A DNA stretch of 64,000 bases from Candidatus Gastranaerophilales bacterium (GCA_944323995.1 CALUUN010000002.1:124001-188000), one strand, 5' to 3'; numbered from the stretch's first letter, positions 25,404 through 34,586 are shown. Notes: a model not told the origin generated them from the sequence alone. Numbers and translations: made by a program.

Positions 25404-27833
25404 ATGAAGAAGATTTTTAGCGCGATGCTGACGCTTTTGCTATTTTTCAGCTACACCGGCGCAGCGTATGCAATTCAGGAAGTACCTGCACAAAAACAGC
25501 TGCAAGCGGCTCCGAATGCCAGAAGCATAGAACTGGCTTTTGTATTTGACGGGCCGTCTGACAAAAACGAGGAGGTTTTAAAAACATTCCAAAAAACAAT
25601 TACAAAATCATTACTGCCGGATTACAAGGCGGTTTTTCCGAATGACCTTGTATACACGGGCGACTGGACGGAACAAAGCGCGGCAATGGAATCTGAAAAA
25701 GCGCTCAAATCAAGGGCTTTGATGGTAATTTCACTCGGTTATATGTCGAGTTTGTATTTAACTAACAAAAAAAATAAAAACAAATTTGTAATAACTATTG
25801 ATGAATACGGCCTCAGAGATTTCGGAAGCAGTGCTTTTTTCAATCCGGTAAAACAGTCGGTAAACGATTTTATAATCTTTAAAAAACTTGTTCCGACCCA
25901 GAAAAAGACCGCTATTCTAATGAATGCGACTTTTTACAAAACACAAAAAGATTGGAACGCAATAATCAACAAAAAATTCAAAGAAAAAAATTGCGATCTG
26001 GATTTTGTGGTAATTCCGGTAAGCCGCAAAAACCTCAAGGCTTCTCTTGACAAAATTCCGTCCGACGCCGACTCGGTCTTTGTAACACCTATGTTCAATT
26101 TGAGTCACGAACAGCGTCGTGAATTATACAAATATTTAAACGACAAGAAACTTCCGTCATTCTCCTCTGTAGGCAAAGAAGACGTTGAACTCGGCGCGCT
26201 GCTGGGCACATCAACACCCGATGTTGACCGCAAACTCGCCGAAGCGACTTCTTTCAATATTCACGGAGTTTTGCACGGAAAAGTGGTTAAAGATGAAAAA
26301 ATTCCGTTTTACGATGACAAAATCATTTTTTACAACAAAGATACGGGCGAAATGCTCGGATATTCCGCACCTTTAAGGCTTTTAAACAATGCGGAAGTAA
26401 TTTCAAACAAAGAAAAAACATACTACGATCTTTCGTATGTTTTCAACACGCTTGAAGAAAGCAACCTTGATATGACAAGGAAAAAATACCTTGTTGATGC
26501 TGCAAGAAGGGCAACAGTTGCGGCATATTTAAAATATCTTCCGACATTCAGAATTGATCTGGGGCACCAGACATATAACAGTGCTTACGCTCAATCATAT
26601 TCAAACGTACCGACCCGTGTGGGACAATTTACGCTGGGGATTGATCAGGTAATATATTCGCCGGATCTTGTCACAAATATTATTGTTAAACATAAAAAAC
26701 TTAAATTCGACAAGGCCGAAAAAGTATTAACCGAACAAAACATCGGGCTTGAAGTTGGCTTGTTATACCTTGATACTTTGATTATGGAAAACATGATAAA
26801 AGTACAGGACGAATACGTGAGAGAGATGCGCGAAAATCTTGCAATCGCGCGTGTAAGAGAAAAAATGGGCGTATGCGGAAATGAAGAAGTTCTGCGCTGG
26901 GCAGGGCAGGTGAGTGAAGCGGAGAAAAAACTCCTTTCCATGCGTGCCGATTATAAAAACATAAAAATTCACATAAATAAACTTCTTTACAAAAATCAGA
27001 CCGAAGATTACGAACTAAAACCCATTACCGCAAGCGATCCGGCGTTTTACACCTCTGACTTACATGTAATAGATCATGTAAGAACACCGGAAAAACTGAA
27101 CAAGTTTATAGATCTTCTTGTTGAAGAAGCAGTCTACCTTGCGCCGGAAACAACAAAACTTAAGGCCGCAATAGCAATGAAAAAGGCCGAAATAGGCAAT
27201 TATGTCCAAAAGTTCTTTATGCCTAATGCAATGCTGTCTTATGAATACGGTTCACAATTTGACAGACACCTTCCCTATCAAACAGAAGGCAATCTTCAAA
27301 TGGCGCCGACTTACATTTCATCAGGCGGTCTTTTGGGCACTCCGTGGCTTAACCTGAATACCACATCAAGCAGGTTTATGATTATGGCGCAGTGGAAACC
27401 GATTGAAGGCGGTACAAAAATTGCCGAAATCGCACGCTGCAAATCCGAACTCAACGAGCTTAATGCATATTTAGAACAGGTGAATACCGAAATCGAAATG
27501 CAGATAAGAGAAGTCGTAAACAGAGCCATTGCAAAATACTTTGTAATTGAAAAATCTTACAAGGCGATGTTTGCGGAGGCAGAAAACTATCAGATGGTTA
27601 AAAACGGCTATTTGAGAGGCGAAGTTCCGATAACCCAGCTTGCGGATGCACAGAATCTCTATATGAAAGCAAAAGTAGAGGCGCTTAATTCACAGTACGA
27701 ATTTTTCAAAGAACTTATGTGGGTGCAGCGCGGACTTGTTTCGGTCAACTGGACAAAGGCCTCGGATGATGCAAAAGCATGGGTTAAAAAGATACCGGAA
27801 ATCCTTCCGGCCGAAAATGATTTTACATTATAG
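25404..27833 (+). CDS. Fusion of ABC-type binding-protein-like domain with TolC-type outer-membrane protein
   Basis: 809 residues with a signal peptide (MKKIFSAMLTLLLFFSYTGAAYA) and AGGGAG before ATG 25404. Residues about 40-330 look like a periplasmic ABC substrate-binding domain (PF04392-like): SIELAFVFDGPSDKNEEV, ALMVISLGYMSSLY, ADSVFVTPMFNLSHEQRRELYKYL, HGVLHGKVV. Residues about 350-800 are a TolC/OEP protein with long helices and repeated halves (QVIYSPDLVTNI, YLDTLIMENMIKVQDEYVREM, YLRGEVPITQLADAQNLYMKAKVEAL). Such a fusion is unusual. It follows the large adhesin gene with its own likely promoter (AAGACA, 17 bp, TATAAT 25355-25360). A role in export or envelope assembly is inference. 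Confidence 0.8.
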   Translation: MKKIFSAMLTLLLFFSYTGAAYAIQEVPAQKQLQAAPNARSIELAFVFDGPSDKNEEVLKTFQKTITKSLLPDYKAVFPNDLVYTGDWTEQSAAMESEKALKSRALMVISLGYMSSLYLTNKKNKNKFVITIDEYGLRDFGSSAFFNPVKQSVNDFIIFKKLVPTQKKTAILMNATFYKTQKDWNAIINKKFKEKNCDLDFVVIPVSRKNLKASLDKIPSDADSVFVTPMFNLSHEQRRELYKYLNDKKLPSFSSVGKEDVELGALLGTSTPDVDRKLAEATSFNIHGVLHGKVVKDEKIPFYDDKIIFYNKDTGEMLGYSAPLRLLNNAEVISNKEKTYYDLSYVFNTLEESNLDMTRKKYLVDAARRATVAAYLKYLPTFRIDLGHQTYNSAYAQSYSNVPTRVGQFTLGIDQVIYSPDLVTNIIVKHKKLKFDKAEKVLTEQNIGLEVGLLYLDTLIMENMIKVQDEYVREMRENLAIARVREKMGVCGNEEVLRWAGQVSEAEKKLLSMRADYKNIKIHINKLLYKNQTEDYELKPITASDPAFYTSDLHVIDHVRTPEKLNKFIDLLVEEAVYLAPETTKLKAAIAMKKAEIGNYVQKFFMPNAMLSYEYGSQFDRHLPYQTEGNLQMAPTYISSGGLLGTPWLNLNTTSSRFMIMAQWKPIEGGTKIAEIARCKSELNELNAYLEQVNTEIEMQIREVVNRAIAKYFVIEKSYKAMFAEAENYQMVKNGYLRGEVPITQLADAQNLYMKAKVEALNSQYEFFKELMWVQRGLVSVNWTKASDDAKAWVKKIPEILPAENDFTL

Positions 27834-27839
27834 AAATTC

Positions 27840-27865
27840 AAGAGGAGCTTAAAAGCTCCTCTTTT
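27840..27865 (+). terminator. Intrinsic terminator
   Basis: Stem AAGAGGAGCTT/AAGCTCCTCTT with a two-base loop and short T-run after the TolC-fusion gene. Confidence 0.8.
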
Positions 27866-27898
27866 GACAAATTTATTTTTTACGGGTTTTAAATAAAT
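27864..27898 (+). promoter_or_regulatory. Leaderless promoter module
   Basis: TTGACA at 27864-27869, AT-rich spacer, TTTTAA six bases before ATG 27899. It aligns in length (35 bp) with the modules before 36576 and 45755. It begins inside the T-run of the preceding terminator. Confidence 0.5.
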
Positions 27899-29320
27899 AT
27901 GCAAATTCAAAACGTAACTTTTAGCCCGAACAAACCTGTTCGCAGATATACACCCCGCACAAAGCCTCTGCCTTTCGACAGTTTCAGTTTTACGGGAAGC
28001 AAACCTTCCGATTCGGCGCAAAAATATGCCGGAAAAATGAAGGTTCTGGGATTTTTTATTCCGCAGAACTTTGCCGATTACAACTTAAATAAACTTGAAG
28101 GCATTCAAAACGGAATAAAAATTTTTGAAGGTTTAAATATGAAAGAAATCGCGTTCATATTTGAAAATCTTCACGGAGTTGCAATAAAAAGAGGGTGCAC
28201 AAACAAATGCCTGCACTGCTATGCCGGAGCAAAACCGCCCGAACAGGAACACGACAATTTTATAACGAGAATGCCTTACGAAAAATTTGTCGAACTCACC
28301 GACGGCATAAAAGAGCTCAAAAAACGCCTCGGAATTACTCCGACGGTATACGCGGGCGAAGGTTACACTGATATTTATTATGATGCCGACTGTATGGAAA
28401 TATCGCTGTTCGACAAAAACGGACGCGAACACGATTATACCGAACTTATAGACAAATTTTACGATGCCACTGACTGCAAGGCAGTTTTTGATACTGCCGG
28501 CTGGAACCCGAAAAGTCCCAAAATGCAGAAAAGAGCCGAAAAATATGTAGATTATCTTCTGGATTTGGACAGTCAGAAAAAAATTTTTCAGATAAATCTT
28601 TCAATGAGCCCCTTCAATGTAATATATGCAAAGGCTCTTGAACTGGGGTTTGATCCGAAAAATTACAAACCATCTTCTGAACCCGTTGAAACAAACAACA
28701 AAGGCGAACGGCTTTACGGAATTTATATAAACAGAATGGCAAATATGCTGTTTACCTTTACGCCGCTGCTCGGTGAAAGTAATTTCAGCATAATAACAAG
28801 GCCGGTAAGTAATTCGGAAACCAATATGAAAAATTTCACCGAAGATGATTTCAGACTGATAAAAAAACACGTTATTGAAACTCTCAACTTGAAATACCTT
28901 GCTGATGCCGGCGGTGATAAAAAATATGTCAGATGGCAGCACCAAATTCCGTACAAACTTGTACGCTATTCACAAATGATGGATCCTTACGACTTTGATT
29001 TGATACCTGCCGGAAGGTTTAAGGAACTCTATTTAAAACGAAATCCCGAAATGTCCGAACTTGATATGGAAAACAAGTTCAAAAATATTAAACGTTTCAA
29101 AGAAGCATTCGAAGATTTGAAAGAGAACAAAGATTTCAGCCGACTGGGCGTCAAATATTTCAAAATAATTGATGCTAACGGAAAAGTATATCTTTACGAT
29201 ACATTCAGATTTATCCCCACAGAACTTACACTAAACCTCGGGCTTGAGGATAAAATCACCCCGGAATTTACTCCCCGTGCAGAAGATTTTGTTATAACCA
29301 AAGAAATGATTAATAAATAA
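27899..29320 (+). CDS. Radical SAM protein with N-terminal SFTG box
   Basis: 473 residues. The first 45 residues are Pro/Arg-rich and contain SFSFTGSKP at about 28-36. A radical SAM cluster motif CTNKCLHC lies at 100-107 (CxxxCxxC), followed by YAGAKPPEQEHD, and TPTVYAGEGYTDIYY could belong to the SAM-binding barrel. There is no obvious SPASM Cys cluster at the C-terminus. Substrate unknown; an anaerobic radical enzyme with an N-terminal tag-like extension is unexpected for a purely cytosolic protein. It lacks a Shine-Dalgarno. Confidence 0.78.
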   Translation: MQIQNVTFSPNKPVRRYTPRTKPLPFDSFSFTGSKPSDSAQKYAGKMKVLGFFIPQNFADYNLNKLEGIQNGIKIFEGLNMKEIAFIFENLHGVAIKRGCTNKCLHCYAGAKPPEQEHDNFITRMPYEKFVELTDGIKELKKRLGITPTVYAGEGYTDIYYDADCMEISLFDKNGREHDYTELIDKFYDATDCKAVFDTAGWNPKSPKMQKRAEKYVDYLLDLDSQKKIFQINLSMSPFNVIYAKALELGFDPKNYKPSSEPVETNNKGERLYGIYINRMANMLFTFTPLLGESNFSIITRPVSNSETNMKNFTEDDFRLIKKHVIETLNLKYLADAGGDKKYVRWQHQIPYKLVRYSQMMDPYDFDLIPAGRFKELYLKRNPEMSELDMENKFKNIKRFKEAFEDLKENKDFSRLGVKYFKIIDANGKVYLYDTFRFIPTELTLNLGLEDKITPEFTPRAEDFVITKEMINK

Positions 29321-29407
29321 CCGTAAAATATCTTTAAATATATAAAGCATGTCTAAGAAATATAGATTATCAGGGGAGAACATATTTTTGGCAAGTATAA
29401 ATTAATA

Positions 29408-29436
29408 AAAAAGCAGGCCAAAACGGCCTGCTTTTT
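29408..29436 (-). terminator. Intrinsic terminator (A/T-run on both sides)
   Basis: Stem AAAAAGCAGGCC/GGCCTGCTTTTT downstream of the leftward GGGtGRT gene; may also stop the radical SAM transcript. Confidence 0.85.
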
Positions 29437-29443
29437 AAAAAAA

Positions 29444-30445
29444 TTACGACATAGCTTTTTCGACAGCAACGGCAACCGCAACAGTCGCACCGACCATCGG
29501 GTTGTTACCCATACCGATAACACCCATCATCTCAACGTGAGCAGGAACTGAAGATGAACCTGCGAATTGAGCATCGCCGTGCATTCTGCCCATTGTATCG
29601 GTCATACCGTAAGAAGCAGGGCCTGCTGCAACGTTATCAGGGTGAAGCGTACGGCCCGTACCGCCGCCTGATGCTACTGAGAAGTATTTTCTTCCGTTTT
29701 CCCAGCACCATTTTTTGTATGTGCCTGCAACAGGGTGCTGGAATCTTGTCGGGTTGGTTGAGTTACCTGTAATAGAAACGTCAACGCCTTCTTTAATCAT
29801 AATTGCAACACCTTCTGATACATCATCGGCGCCGTAGCATTTAACTTTAGCTCTTTCGCCGTCTGAGAACGGAATTTCTTTTTTAACTTTTAATTCGCCT
29901 GTTTTGTAATCATATTCGGTTTCAACAGCAGTAAAACCGTTAATTCTTGCAATGATGTAAGCGGCATCTTTTCCTAAACCGTTCAAGATAACTCTCAAAG
30001 GTTCTTTTCTTACTTTGTTGGCATTTCTTGCGATACCGATTGCGCCTTCAGCGGCTGCAAAAGATTCGTGGCCGGCAAGGAAGCAGAAACATTTTGTTTC
30101 TTCTCTCAAAAGCATGGCAGCCAGATTACCGTGGCCGATACCTACTTTTCTTCTGTCGCCGACAGAACCCGGAACTGCAAATGCCTGCAAGCCTAAACCG
30201 ATTGCTTCGGCTGCATCGGCTGCGTTCTTGATACCTTTTTTAATTGCAATAGCACATCCCAAAGTATATGCCCAGGATGCGTTATCAAATGCGATAGGCT
30301 GAATGCCTTTTACAATCGCATCTACGTCAATGCCTTTTGATAAGCATAAATCGCGTGCTTCTTCCAAAGATTTGAACCCGTATTCAGGTAAAACTTTTTT
30401 AAGAGTAGCTTCGCGTCTGTCTTGTCCTTCAAATTTAACTGTCAT
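29444..30445 (-). CDS. GGGtGRT-family protein
   Basis: 333 residues. The name-giving motif ASGGGTGRTLHPDNVAAG occurs at about 264-281, together with STNPTRFQHPVAGTYKKW and a C-terminal MGNNPMVGATVAVAVAVEKA. The family (PF14057) is common in anaerobic gut bacteria and has no settled function that I know of. It sits 23 bp downstream of a gene for a Fe-S scaffold-like protein, an association I recall from Clostridia. GAGGAAAAG precedes ATG. A metal- or redox-related role is a guess from the neighbour. Confidence 0.88.
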   Translation of the reverse strand: MTVKFEGQDRREATLKKVLPEYGFKSLEEARDLCLSKGIDVDAIVKGIQPIAFDNASWAYTLGCAIAIKKGIKNAADAAEAIGLGLQAFAVPGSVGDRRKVGIGHGNLAAMLLREETKCFCFLAGHESFAAAEGAIGIARNANKVRKEPLRVILNGLGKDAAYIIARINGFTAVETEYDYKTGELKVKKEIPFSDGERAKVKCYGADDVSEGVAIMIKEGVDVSITGNSTNPTRFQHPVAGTYKKWCWENGRKYFSVASGGGTGRTLHPDNVAAGPASYGMTDTMGRMHGDAQFAGSSSVPAHVEMMGVIGMGNNPMVGATVAVAVAVEKAMS

Positions 30446-30468
30446 ATTTCTTTTCCTCTTAATTAATA

Positions 30469-31170
30469 TTACTCTTCACGCGGGTCAATATACTTAACCG
30501 CATCGGCAAATCTGCCGTATGTACCTATATTCTTTTCGTAAGCCTCTTTCGGATCAACGCCTTTTTTAATGGCGTCCATAACTTTTCCGAGGTTAACAAA
30601 TTGATATCCGATAACTTCGTTATTTTTATCAAGTCCCATTTTCAGGATATAACCTTCAGTTAAAGAAAGATATCTTACGCCTTTTTGTTTGGTTGAATGG
30701 ATTGTACCAACCATAGAGCAAAGACCTTTGCCTAAGTCTTCAAGACCTGCACCGACCGGAAGTCCGTTTTCAGAGAACGCAGACTGTGTTCTGCCGTAAA
30801 CGATTTGCAGGAATAGTTCTCTCATAGCAACGTTAATTGCGTCGCAAACAAGGTCTGTATTTAACGCTTCAAGAATTGTTTTGCCCGGAAGAATTTCACC
30901 TGCCATTGCTGCAGAGTGAGTCATGCCGGAACATCCGATTGTTTCGACAAGAGCTTCCTGAATAACGCCTTCTTTAACGTTAAGTGTTAATTTACAGGTA
31001 CCCTGCTGAGGTGCACAGCATCCGCAGCCGTGTGTAAGACCTGAAATGTCTTTAATTTCTTTACATTTTGTCCATTCACCTTCTTGAGGGATAGGAGCCG
31101 GTACGCCTTTTACTCCGCGGCATACACAGCATTGATTTTCGATTTCATGTGTAACTTCTATTTTGCCCAT
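30469..31170 (-). CDS. Iron-sulfur cluster assembly scaffold-like (NifU_N-type) protein
   Basis: 233 residues. The N-terminal part has many cysteines (NQCCVCRG, THGCGCCAPQQGTC); the middle has ETIGCSGMTHSAAMAGEIL and NTDLVCDAINVAMREL, resembling the NifU/IscU fold and its cysteine positions. GGAGG lies 8 nt before ATG 31170. It is cotranscribed with the GGGtGRT gene. It probably binds a metal or Fe-S cluster; whether it is a general scaffold or serves the partner protein is open. Confidence 0.8.
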   Translation of the reverse strand: MGKIEVTHEIENQCCVCRGVKGVPAPIPQEGEWTKCKEIKDISGLTHGCGCCAPQQGTCKLTLNVKEGVIQEALVETIGCSGMTHSAAMAGEILPGKTILEALNTDLVCDAINVAMRELFLQIVYGRTQSAFSENGLPVGAGLEDLGKGLCSMVGTIHSTKQKGVRYLSLTEGYILKMGLDKNNEVIGYQFVNLGKVMDAIKKGVDPKEAYEKNIGTYGRFADAVKYIDPREE

Positions 31171-31270
31171 TTGGCCTCCTTTTTAATCTACTGTCTATCC
31201 TAATATAAATTATACTATAAACATGCCGACTTAAAATATTTTTTTAGTATAATTTTTAAAGGAGCCGGCC

Positions 31271-32047
31271 ATGAATATTTTAGAAGACATATTAAACGAA
31301 TTTGAATCCGCGAACTGTATAAAAGCGATTGCGCTGGGCGGCTCTGCCGCAAGCGGCTATGACGACGAAGTTTCGGATTATGACTTGTATTTTTATACCG
31401 ACAGACCCGTTGAGGTTGAAAAACGACGCCGGACAGCGGAAAAGTTTGCGGAAAAATTTGAAATTGATAATAATTTTTTTGAAAACGGTGACGAATGGAT
31501 ACTTAAAGGAACTAAAAAAGGGATTGACATAATGTACCGTTCGCCCGAATGGATTGAAGAACAAATCAAAAGAATATGGCAAAATTACTGGGCCTCGGTC
31601 GGATATTCCACATGTTTTGTTTATAACGTAAAAAATTCAAAAATTTTGTACGATCCGTACGGCTGGTACAAAAATCTTCAGGAAAAAGTCGGCGGAGAAT
31701 ACCCAGAACAGCTTAAAAAAAATATCATAGCCAAAAACCTGCCGTTAATTTACGGCAAAATGTCCGCAACGCTTGCCGATCAAATAATTCTGGCGGTTAA
31801 AAGAAATGATATTGTAAGCATAAACCACAGAATAAGCGCCTTTCTTGCAAGTTATTTTGATGTGATTTTTGCTCTGAATAAACAGCTTCACCCCGGTGAA
31901 AAACGGCTCGTACGCTTTGCTAAAGAAAATTGCAAACTTCTGCCCCGAAATTTTGAACAAAATATAAACAATTTGATAACTTTTCCGGCTGATAAAAAAG
32001 AATTTTGCCTGACACAAATAATTAACGACTTGAAAAAAATTTTATGA
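31271..32047 (+). CDS. Nucleotidyltransferase with C-terminal DUF4037-like domain
   Basis: 258 residues. The signature GGSAASGYDDEVSDYDLYFY at about 23-42 gives the GS pair and the two metal-binding Asp of the nucleotidyltransferase fold. The C-terminal half is helical (INHRISAFLASYFDVIFALN, HPGEKRLV), fitting DUF4037. Related enzymes include aminoglycoside-modifying types, but the substrate here cannot be told. AAGGAG precedes ATG, and TATAAT (31248-31253) forms a promoter in the 100-bp region shared with the divergent scaffold gene. pgi follows by 24 bp. Confidence 0.82.
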   Translation: MNILEDILNEFESANCIKAIALGGSAASGYDDEVSDYDLYFYTDRPVEVEKRRRTAEKFAEKFEIDNNFFENGDEWILKGTKKGIDIMYRSPEWIEEQIKRIWQNYWASVGYSTCFVYNVKNSKILYDPYGWYKNLQEKVGGEYPEQLKKNIIAKNLPLIYGKMSATLADQIILAVKRNDIVSINHRISAFLASYFDVIFALNKQLHPGEKRLVRFAKENCKLLPRNFEQNINNLITFPADKKEFCLTQIINDLKKIL

Positions 32048-32071
32048 TACAATTAGAACAAGGAGGTCATT

Positions 32072-33373
32072 ATGACAGAAAAAACTATTATAAACCCCGG
32101 CATTTCAACAACCTTTTCAGGTATTGATTTTGACAAATATTCATCAAAAATATCTGAATTCGTAAATGAATTTGCTTCACGCGCAAACAAAAAAGGACAA
32201 TTTTTAAACTGGGTAAATTTACCGCAGGAACAGATTAAAAGAGTTGACGAAATTTACACTCTTTCTGAAAATCTAAAAAAACAAACCGGTGCCGAAAAAT
32301 TAAGCGTACTCGGTATCGGCGGTTCAAAACATACCGTTGAACACATGCTCAGTATTAACGGTTTAAATGTGAATCAGGACAAAATACTTTTCTATTCCGA
32401 CGTTGATTCCGCCAGTCTGGAAAGATATCTTTACAGATTGGGCGATGTCACAAAATCCAACTACCTTGTTGCATCAAAATCAGGTTCGACTTTTGAAACA
32501 AAAGACGGATTTTTGAGAATACAAACAATGCTTGAAAACGAATACAAAGCAAAAGGCCATTCAAATTATGAAGAACTTGCAGCAAAACACTTTATCGCTG
32601 TAACTGACGGCAATGCGGAAAAAAGCGAACTCAGAAGAACTTCAAACGAAAAAGGCTGGCTGGGCGATCTTTATATACATGATGATGTCGGCGGAAGATT
32701 TTCGGCATTTGATGATCATGCCCTGTTCACACTTGCTTATGCAGGTATGGCAAAATCAGATATGGTTAAGATGCTTGAAGCCGCACAGGAAATTTCTTTC
32801 CGCGCATTGAGCGCTGATTTAAGCAAAAATGATGCGTTAAAAGAAGGTATTTTCTGGGCTGATGCAACATTAAACGGAATTTTGACATCGGTTCACCAGT
32901 ATATGGGCTCAATATTTGAAAATACTGTTTACTGGCACGCTCAAATGCAGAATGAATCCGTAAAAAATACTTTGAAACAGGTTGCAAAAGTTCCTGATGC
33001 AATGCACCACAGTGCAGAAGCTCACTTCAATCCGGCGAACAAATTCGCTTTTGCCTTAACAACTCCGAAAGATAGCGGCGTTTGCAGAGAAAATGCGGAA
33101 AGCTATATTGAAGCGCTTGAAAAATCTTATCAGAGCATGGGCTCATTCTTCAACGAATCCGTTGAAACAAAATCAATGGGCTTGACTCCTGAAGCTGCCG
33201 GAGCTATGACTCAATTGAGAGCATTCGCAACCGTTTATCAGGAAATTGTTGAAAAAATAATGAAAGGAATAGCATTCCCTGAAGTTCTTGACAGTGTACT
33301 TCAACCGCACGTTGAATACTACAAAAAGAACCTCAAAGGCGGAGTTGTTGTTCCCGGAAGAATTTCTGAATAA
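32072..33373 (+). CDS. pgi: Glucose-6-phosphate isomerase
   Basis: 433 residues, within the range of bacterial short PGIs. Motifs: VLGIGGSKHTVEHML (sugar-phosphate site), VASKSGSTFET, and the C-terminal QLRAFATVYQEIVEKIMKG with a PHVEYYKKNL end. It interconverts glucose-6-P and fructose-6-P in glycolysis and gluconeogenesis. AAGGAGG is well placed before ATG 32072. An extended -10 (TGATACAAT) lies in the end of the upstream gene, so pgi may also be transcribed alone. A terminator follows. Confidence 0.93.
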   Translation: MTEKTIINPGISTTFSGIDFDKYSSKISEFVNEFASRANKKGQFLNWVNLPQEQIKRVDEIYTLSENLKKQTGAEKLSVLGIGGSKHTVEHMLSINGLNVNQDKILFYSDVDSASLERYLYRLGDVTKSNYLVASKSGSTFETKDGFLRIQTMLENEYKAKGHSNYEELAAKHFIAVTDGNAEKSELRRTSNEKGWLGDLYIHDDVGGRFSAFDDHALFTLAYAGMAKSDMVKMLEAAQEISFRALSADLSKNDALKEGIFWADATLNGILTSVHQYMGSIFENTVYWHAQMQNESVKNTLKQVAKVPDAMHHSAEAHFNPANKFAFALTTPKDSGVCRENAESYIEALEKSYQSMGSFFNESVETKSMGLTPEAAGAMTQLRAFATVYQEIVEKIMKGIAFPEVLDSVLQPHVEYYKKNLKGGVVVPGRISE

Positions 33374-33378
33374 TTGAG

Positions 33379-33403
33379 AGGCGGGGTTTAAATCCCGCCT
33401 TTA
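33379..33403 (+). terminator. Intrinsic terminator of pgi
   Basis: Stem AGGCGGG/CCCGCCT with an AT-rich loop, followed by TT-rich sequence. Confidence 0.8.
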
Positions 33404-33405
33404 AA

Positions 33406-33435
33406 TTGACAAATTTTACGTGTATATAGTATAAT
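33406..33435 (+). promoter_or_regulatory. Promoter of first TonB_C-like tandem gene
   Basis: TTGACA (33406-33411), 18-bp spacer, TATAAT (33430-33435), then AGGAG and ATG at 33457. Confidence 0.7.
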
Positions 33436-33456
33436 TTGTATATATTTAGGAGTAGT

Positions 33457-33969
33457 ATGCGCTTTTTATTCAATCTCTTTTTTGGTTTAATCATTGCATT
33501 TATGTGCTGTTTACCCTGCCGTGCTGAGATTGTTGATAAAACAGAAATTAATTCTATCAAAGAGTATGAAGAATATTTCAACGATTATGCCAAAAGAATC
33601 TATGAGAATTTCCATCCTGAAAAAAAACTCTTCTTCTTTGAGCAGGGTGAGGAATTTTTGTTTTTCATAAACCGCGACGGGTCTATTGAACACTTAGATA
33701 CTTTTTTCAGAGATAACAGGTTTTCAAAATACGGCAAAAAAATTATCTTGAATACACCTGCATATCCTTTTCCCGAGGAAATCAAGGATGATAAAATTTT
33801 TGTGTCTATATTCATGTGGTATTTTAAGGACAATCTTTATTATGTAACTTTAAGCGGCAGGTGCTCATCATACTCTTCATTTTACTGGAAACGCTTCTAT
33901 GACAAACCATCTATTAATATCGTTGAAATACATATTGAAAGAGACCGCTTTAAAAAGTCTAAAAATTAA
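33457..33969 (+). CDS. Secreted TonB_C-like protein, tandem copy 1
   Basis: 170 residues from ATG 33457 (AGGAG 5 nt upstream). Residues 1-22 form a signal peptide (MRFLFNLFFGLIIAFMCCLP CRA, written with a break). The mature protein resembles a TonB/TolA C-terminal domain: FINRDGSIEHLDTFF, then KKIILNTPAYPFPEEI and a final beta strand. Such domains usually contact partners in the periplasm. No transmembrane anchor besides the signal peptide is present. One of three paralogues upstream of a lipase-like gene; a binding or immunity role is possible. Confidence 0.8.
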   Translation: MRFLFNLFFGLIIAFMCCLPCRAEIVDKTEINSIKEYEEYFNDYAKRIYENFHPEKKLFFFEQGEEFLFFINRDGSIEHLDTFFRDNRFSKYGKKIILNTPAYPFPEEIKDDKIFVSIFMWYFKDNLYYVTLSGRCSSYSSFYWKRFYDKPSINIVEIHIERDRFKKSKN

Positions 33970-33971
33970 CA

Positions 33972-34001
33972 TTGACAGATTTTGAGATTATATGGTATAA
34001 T
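33972..34001 (+). promoter_or_regulatory. Promoter of tandem copy 2
   Basis: TTGACA (33972-33977), 18-bp spacer, TATAAT (33996-34001) with TGG making an extended -10. Confidence 0.72.
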
Positions 34002-34071
34002 TGACCGTATAAATACGCGGTTCAAGCCCTTCGACGGCAAATTCCTTACGTATTTTATTTACAGGAGTGGT

Positions 34072-34584
34072 ATGCGCTTTTTATTCAATCTATTTTTCGC
34101 TTTAATCTTTGCATTTATGTACTGTTTGCCATGTCATGCTGAGATTATTGATAAAACAGAAATTAATTCCATCAAAGAGTACGAAGAATATTTCAACGAT
34201 TATGCCAAAAGACTCTATGAGAATTTCCATCCTGAAAAAAAACTCTTCTTCTTTGAGCAAGGTAACTTTTTCTATTTTTTCATAAAACGTGACGGGTCTA
34301 TTGAACACTTAGATACTTTTTTTGAAGATGACAGATTTTCAAAATATTGCAGAAAACTTATTTTGAATACACCTGCGTATCCTTTTCCTGATGAGATAAA
34401 GGACGATAAAATATTTATTTATATGTATATGGGATATTTCAAGGACAATCTTTATTATGTGACTTTAAGCGGCAGGTGCACATCATACGTTTCATTTTAC
34501 TGGAAACGCTTCTATGACAAACCATCTATTAATATCGTTGAAATACATATTGAAAGAGACCGTTTTAAAAAGTCTAGAAATTAA
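34072..34584 (+). CDS. Secreted TonB_C-like protein, tandem copy 2
   Basis: 170 residues from ATG 34072, with AGGAG 6 nt upstream. It has the same architecture as copy 1: signal peptide, then a TonB_C-like core with KRDGSIEHLDTFF and RKLILNTPAYPFPDEI. Differences from copy 1 cluster around residues 24-26, 62-70 and the segment IFIYMYMGYF. The downstream intergenic is nearly identical to that before it. Its own promoter allows independent expression. Function unknown, as for its sisters. Confidence 0.8.
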   Translation: MRFLFNLFFALIFAFMYCLPCHAEIIDKTEINSIKEYEEYFNDYAKRLYENFHPEKKLFFFEQGNFFYFFIKRDGSIEHLDTFFEDDRFSKYCRKLILNTPAYPFPDEIKDDKIFIYMYMGYFKDNLYYVTLSGRCTSYVSFYWKRFYDKPSINIVEIHIERDRFKKSRN

Positions 34585-34586
34585 CA

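Noticed and set aside
21438..27833. Classical two-partner secretion pair
   Set aside because: The downstream gene is a TolC-type protein with a binding-protein domain; no POTRA or 16-strand TpsB features were seen.
29349..29405. An 18-codon micro-ORF between the radical SAM gene and terminator
   Set aside because: No ribosome site and no coding signal beyond an ATG.
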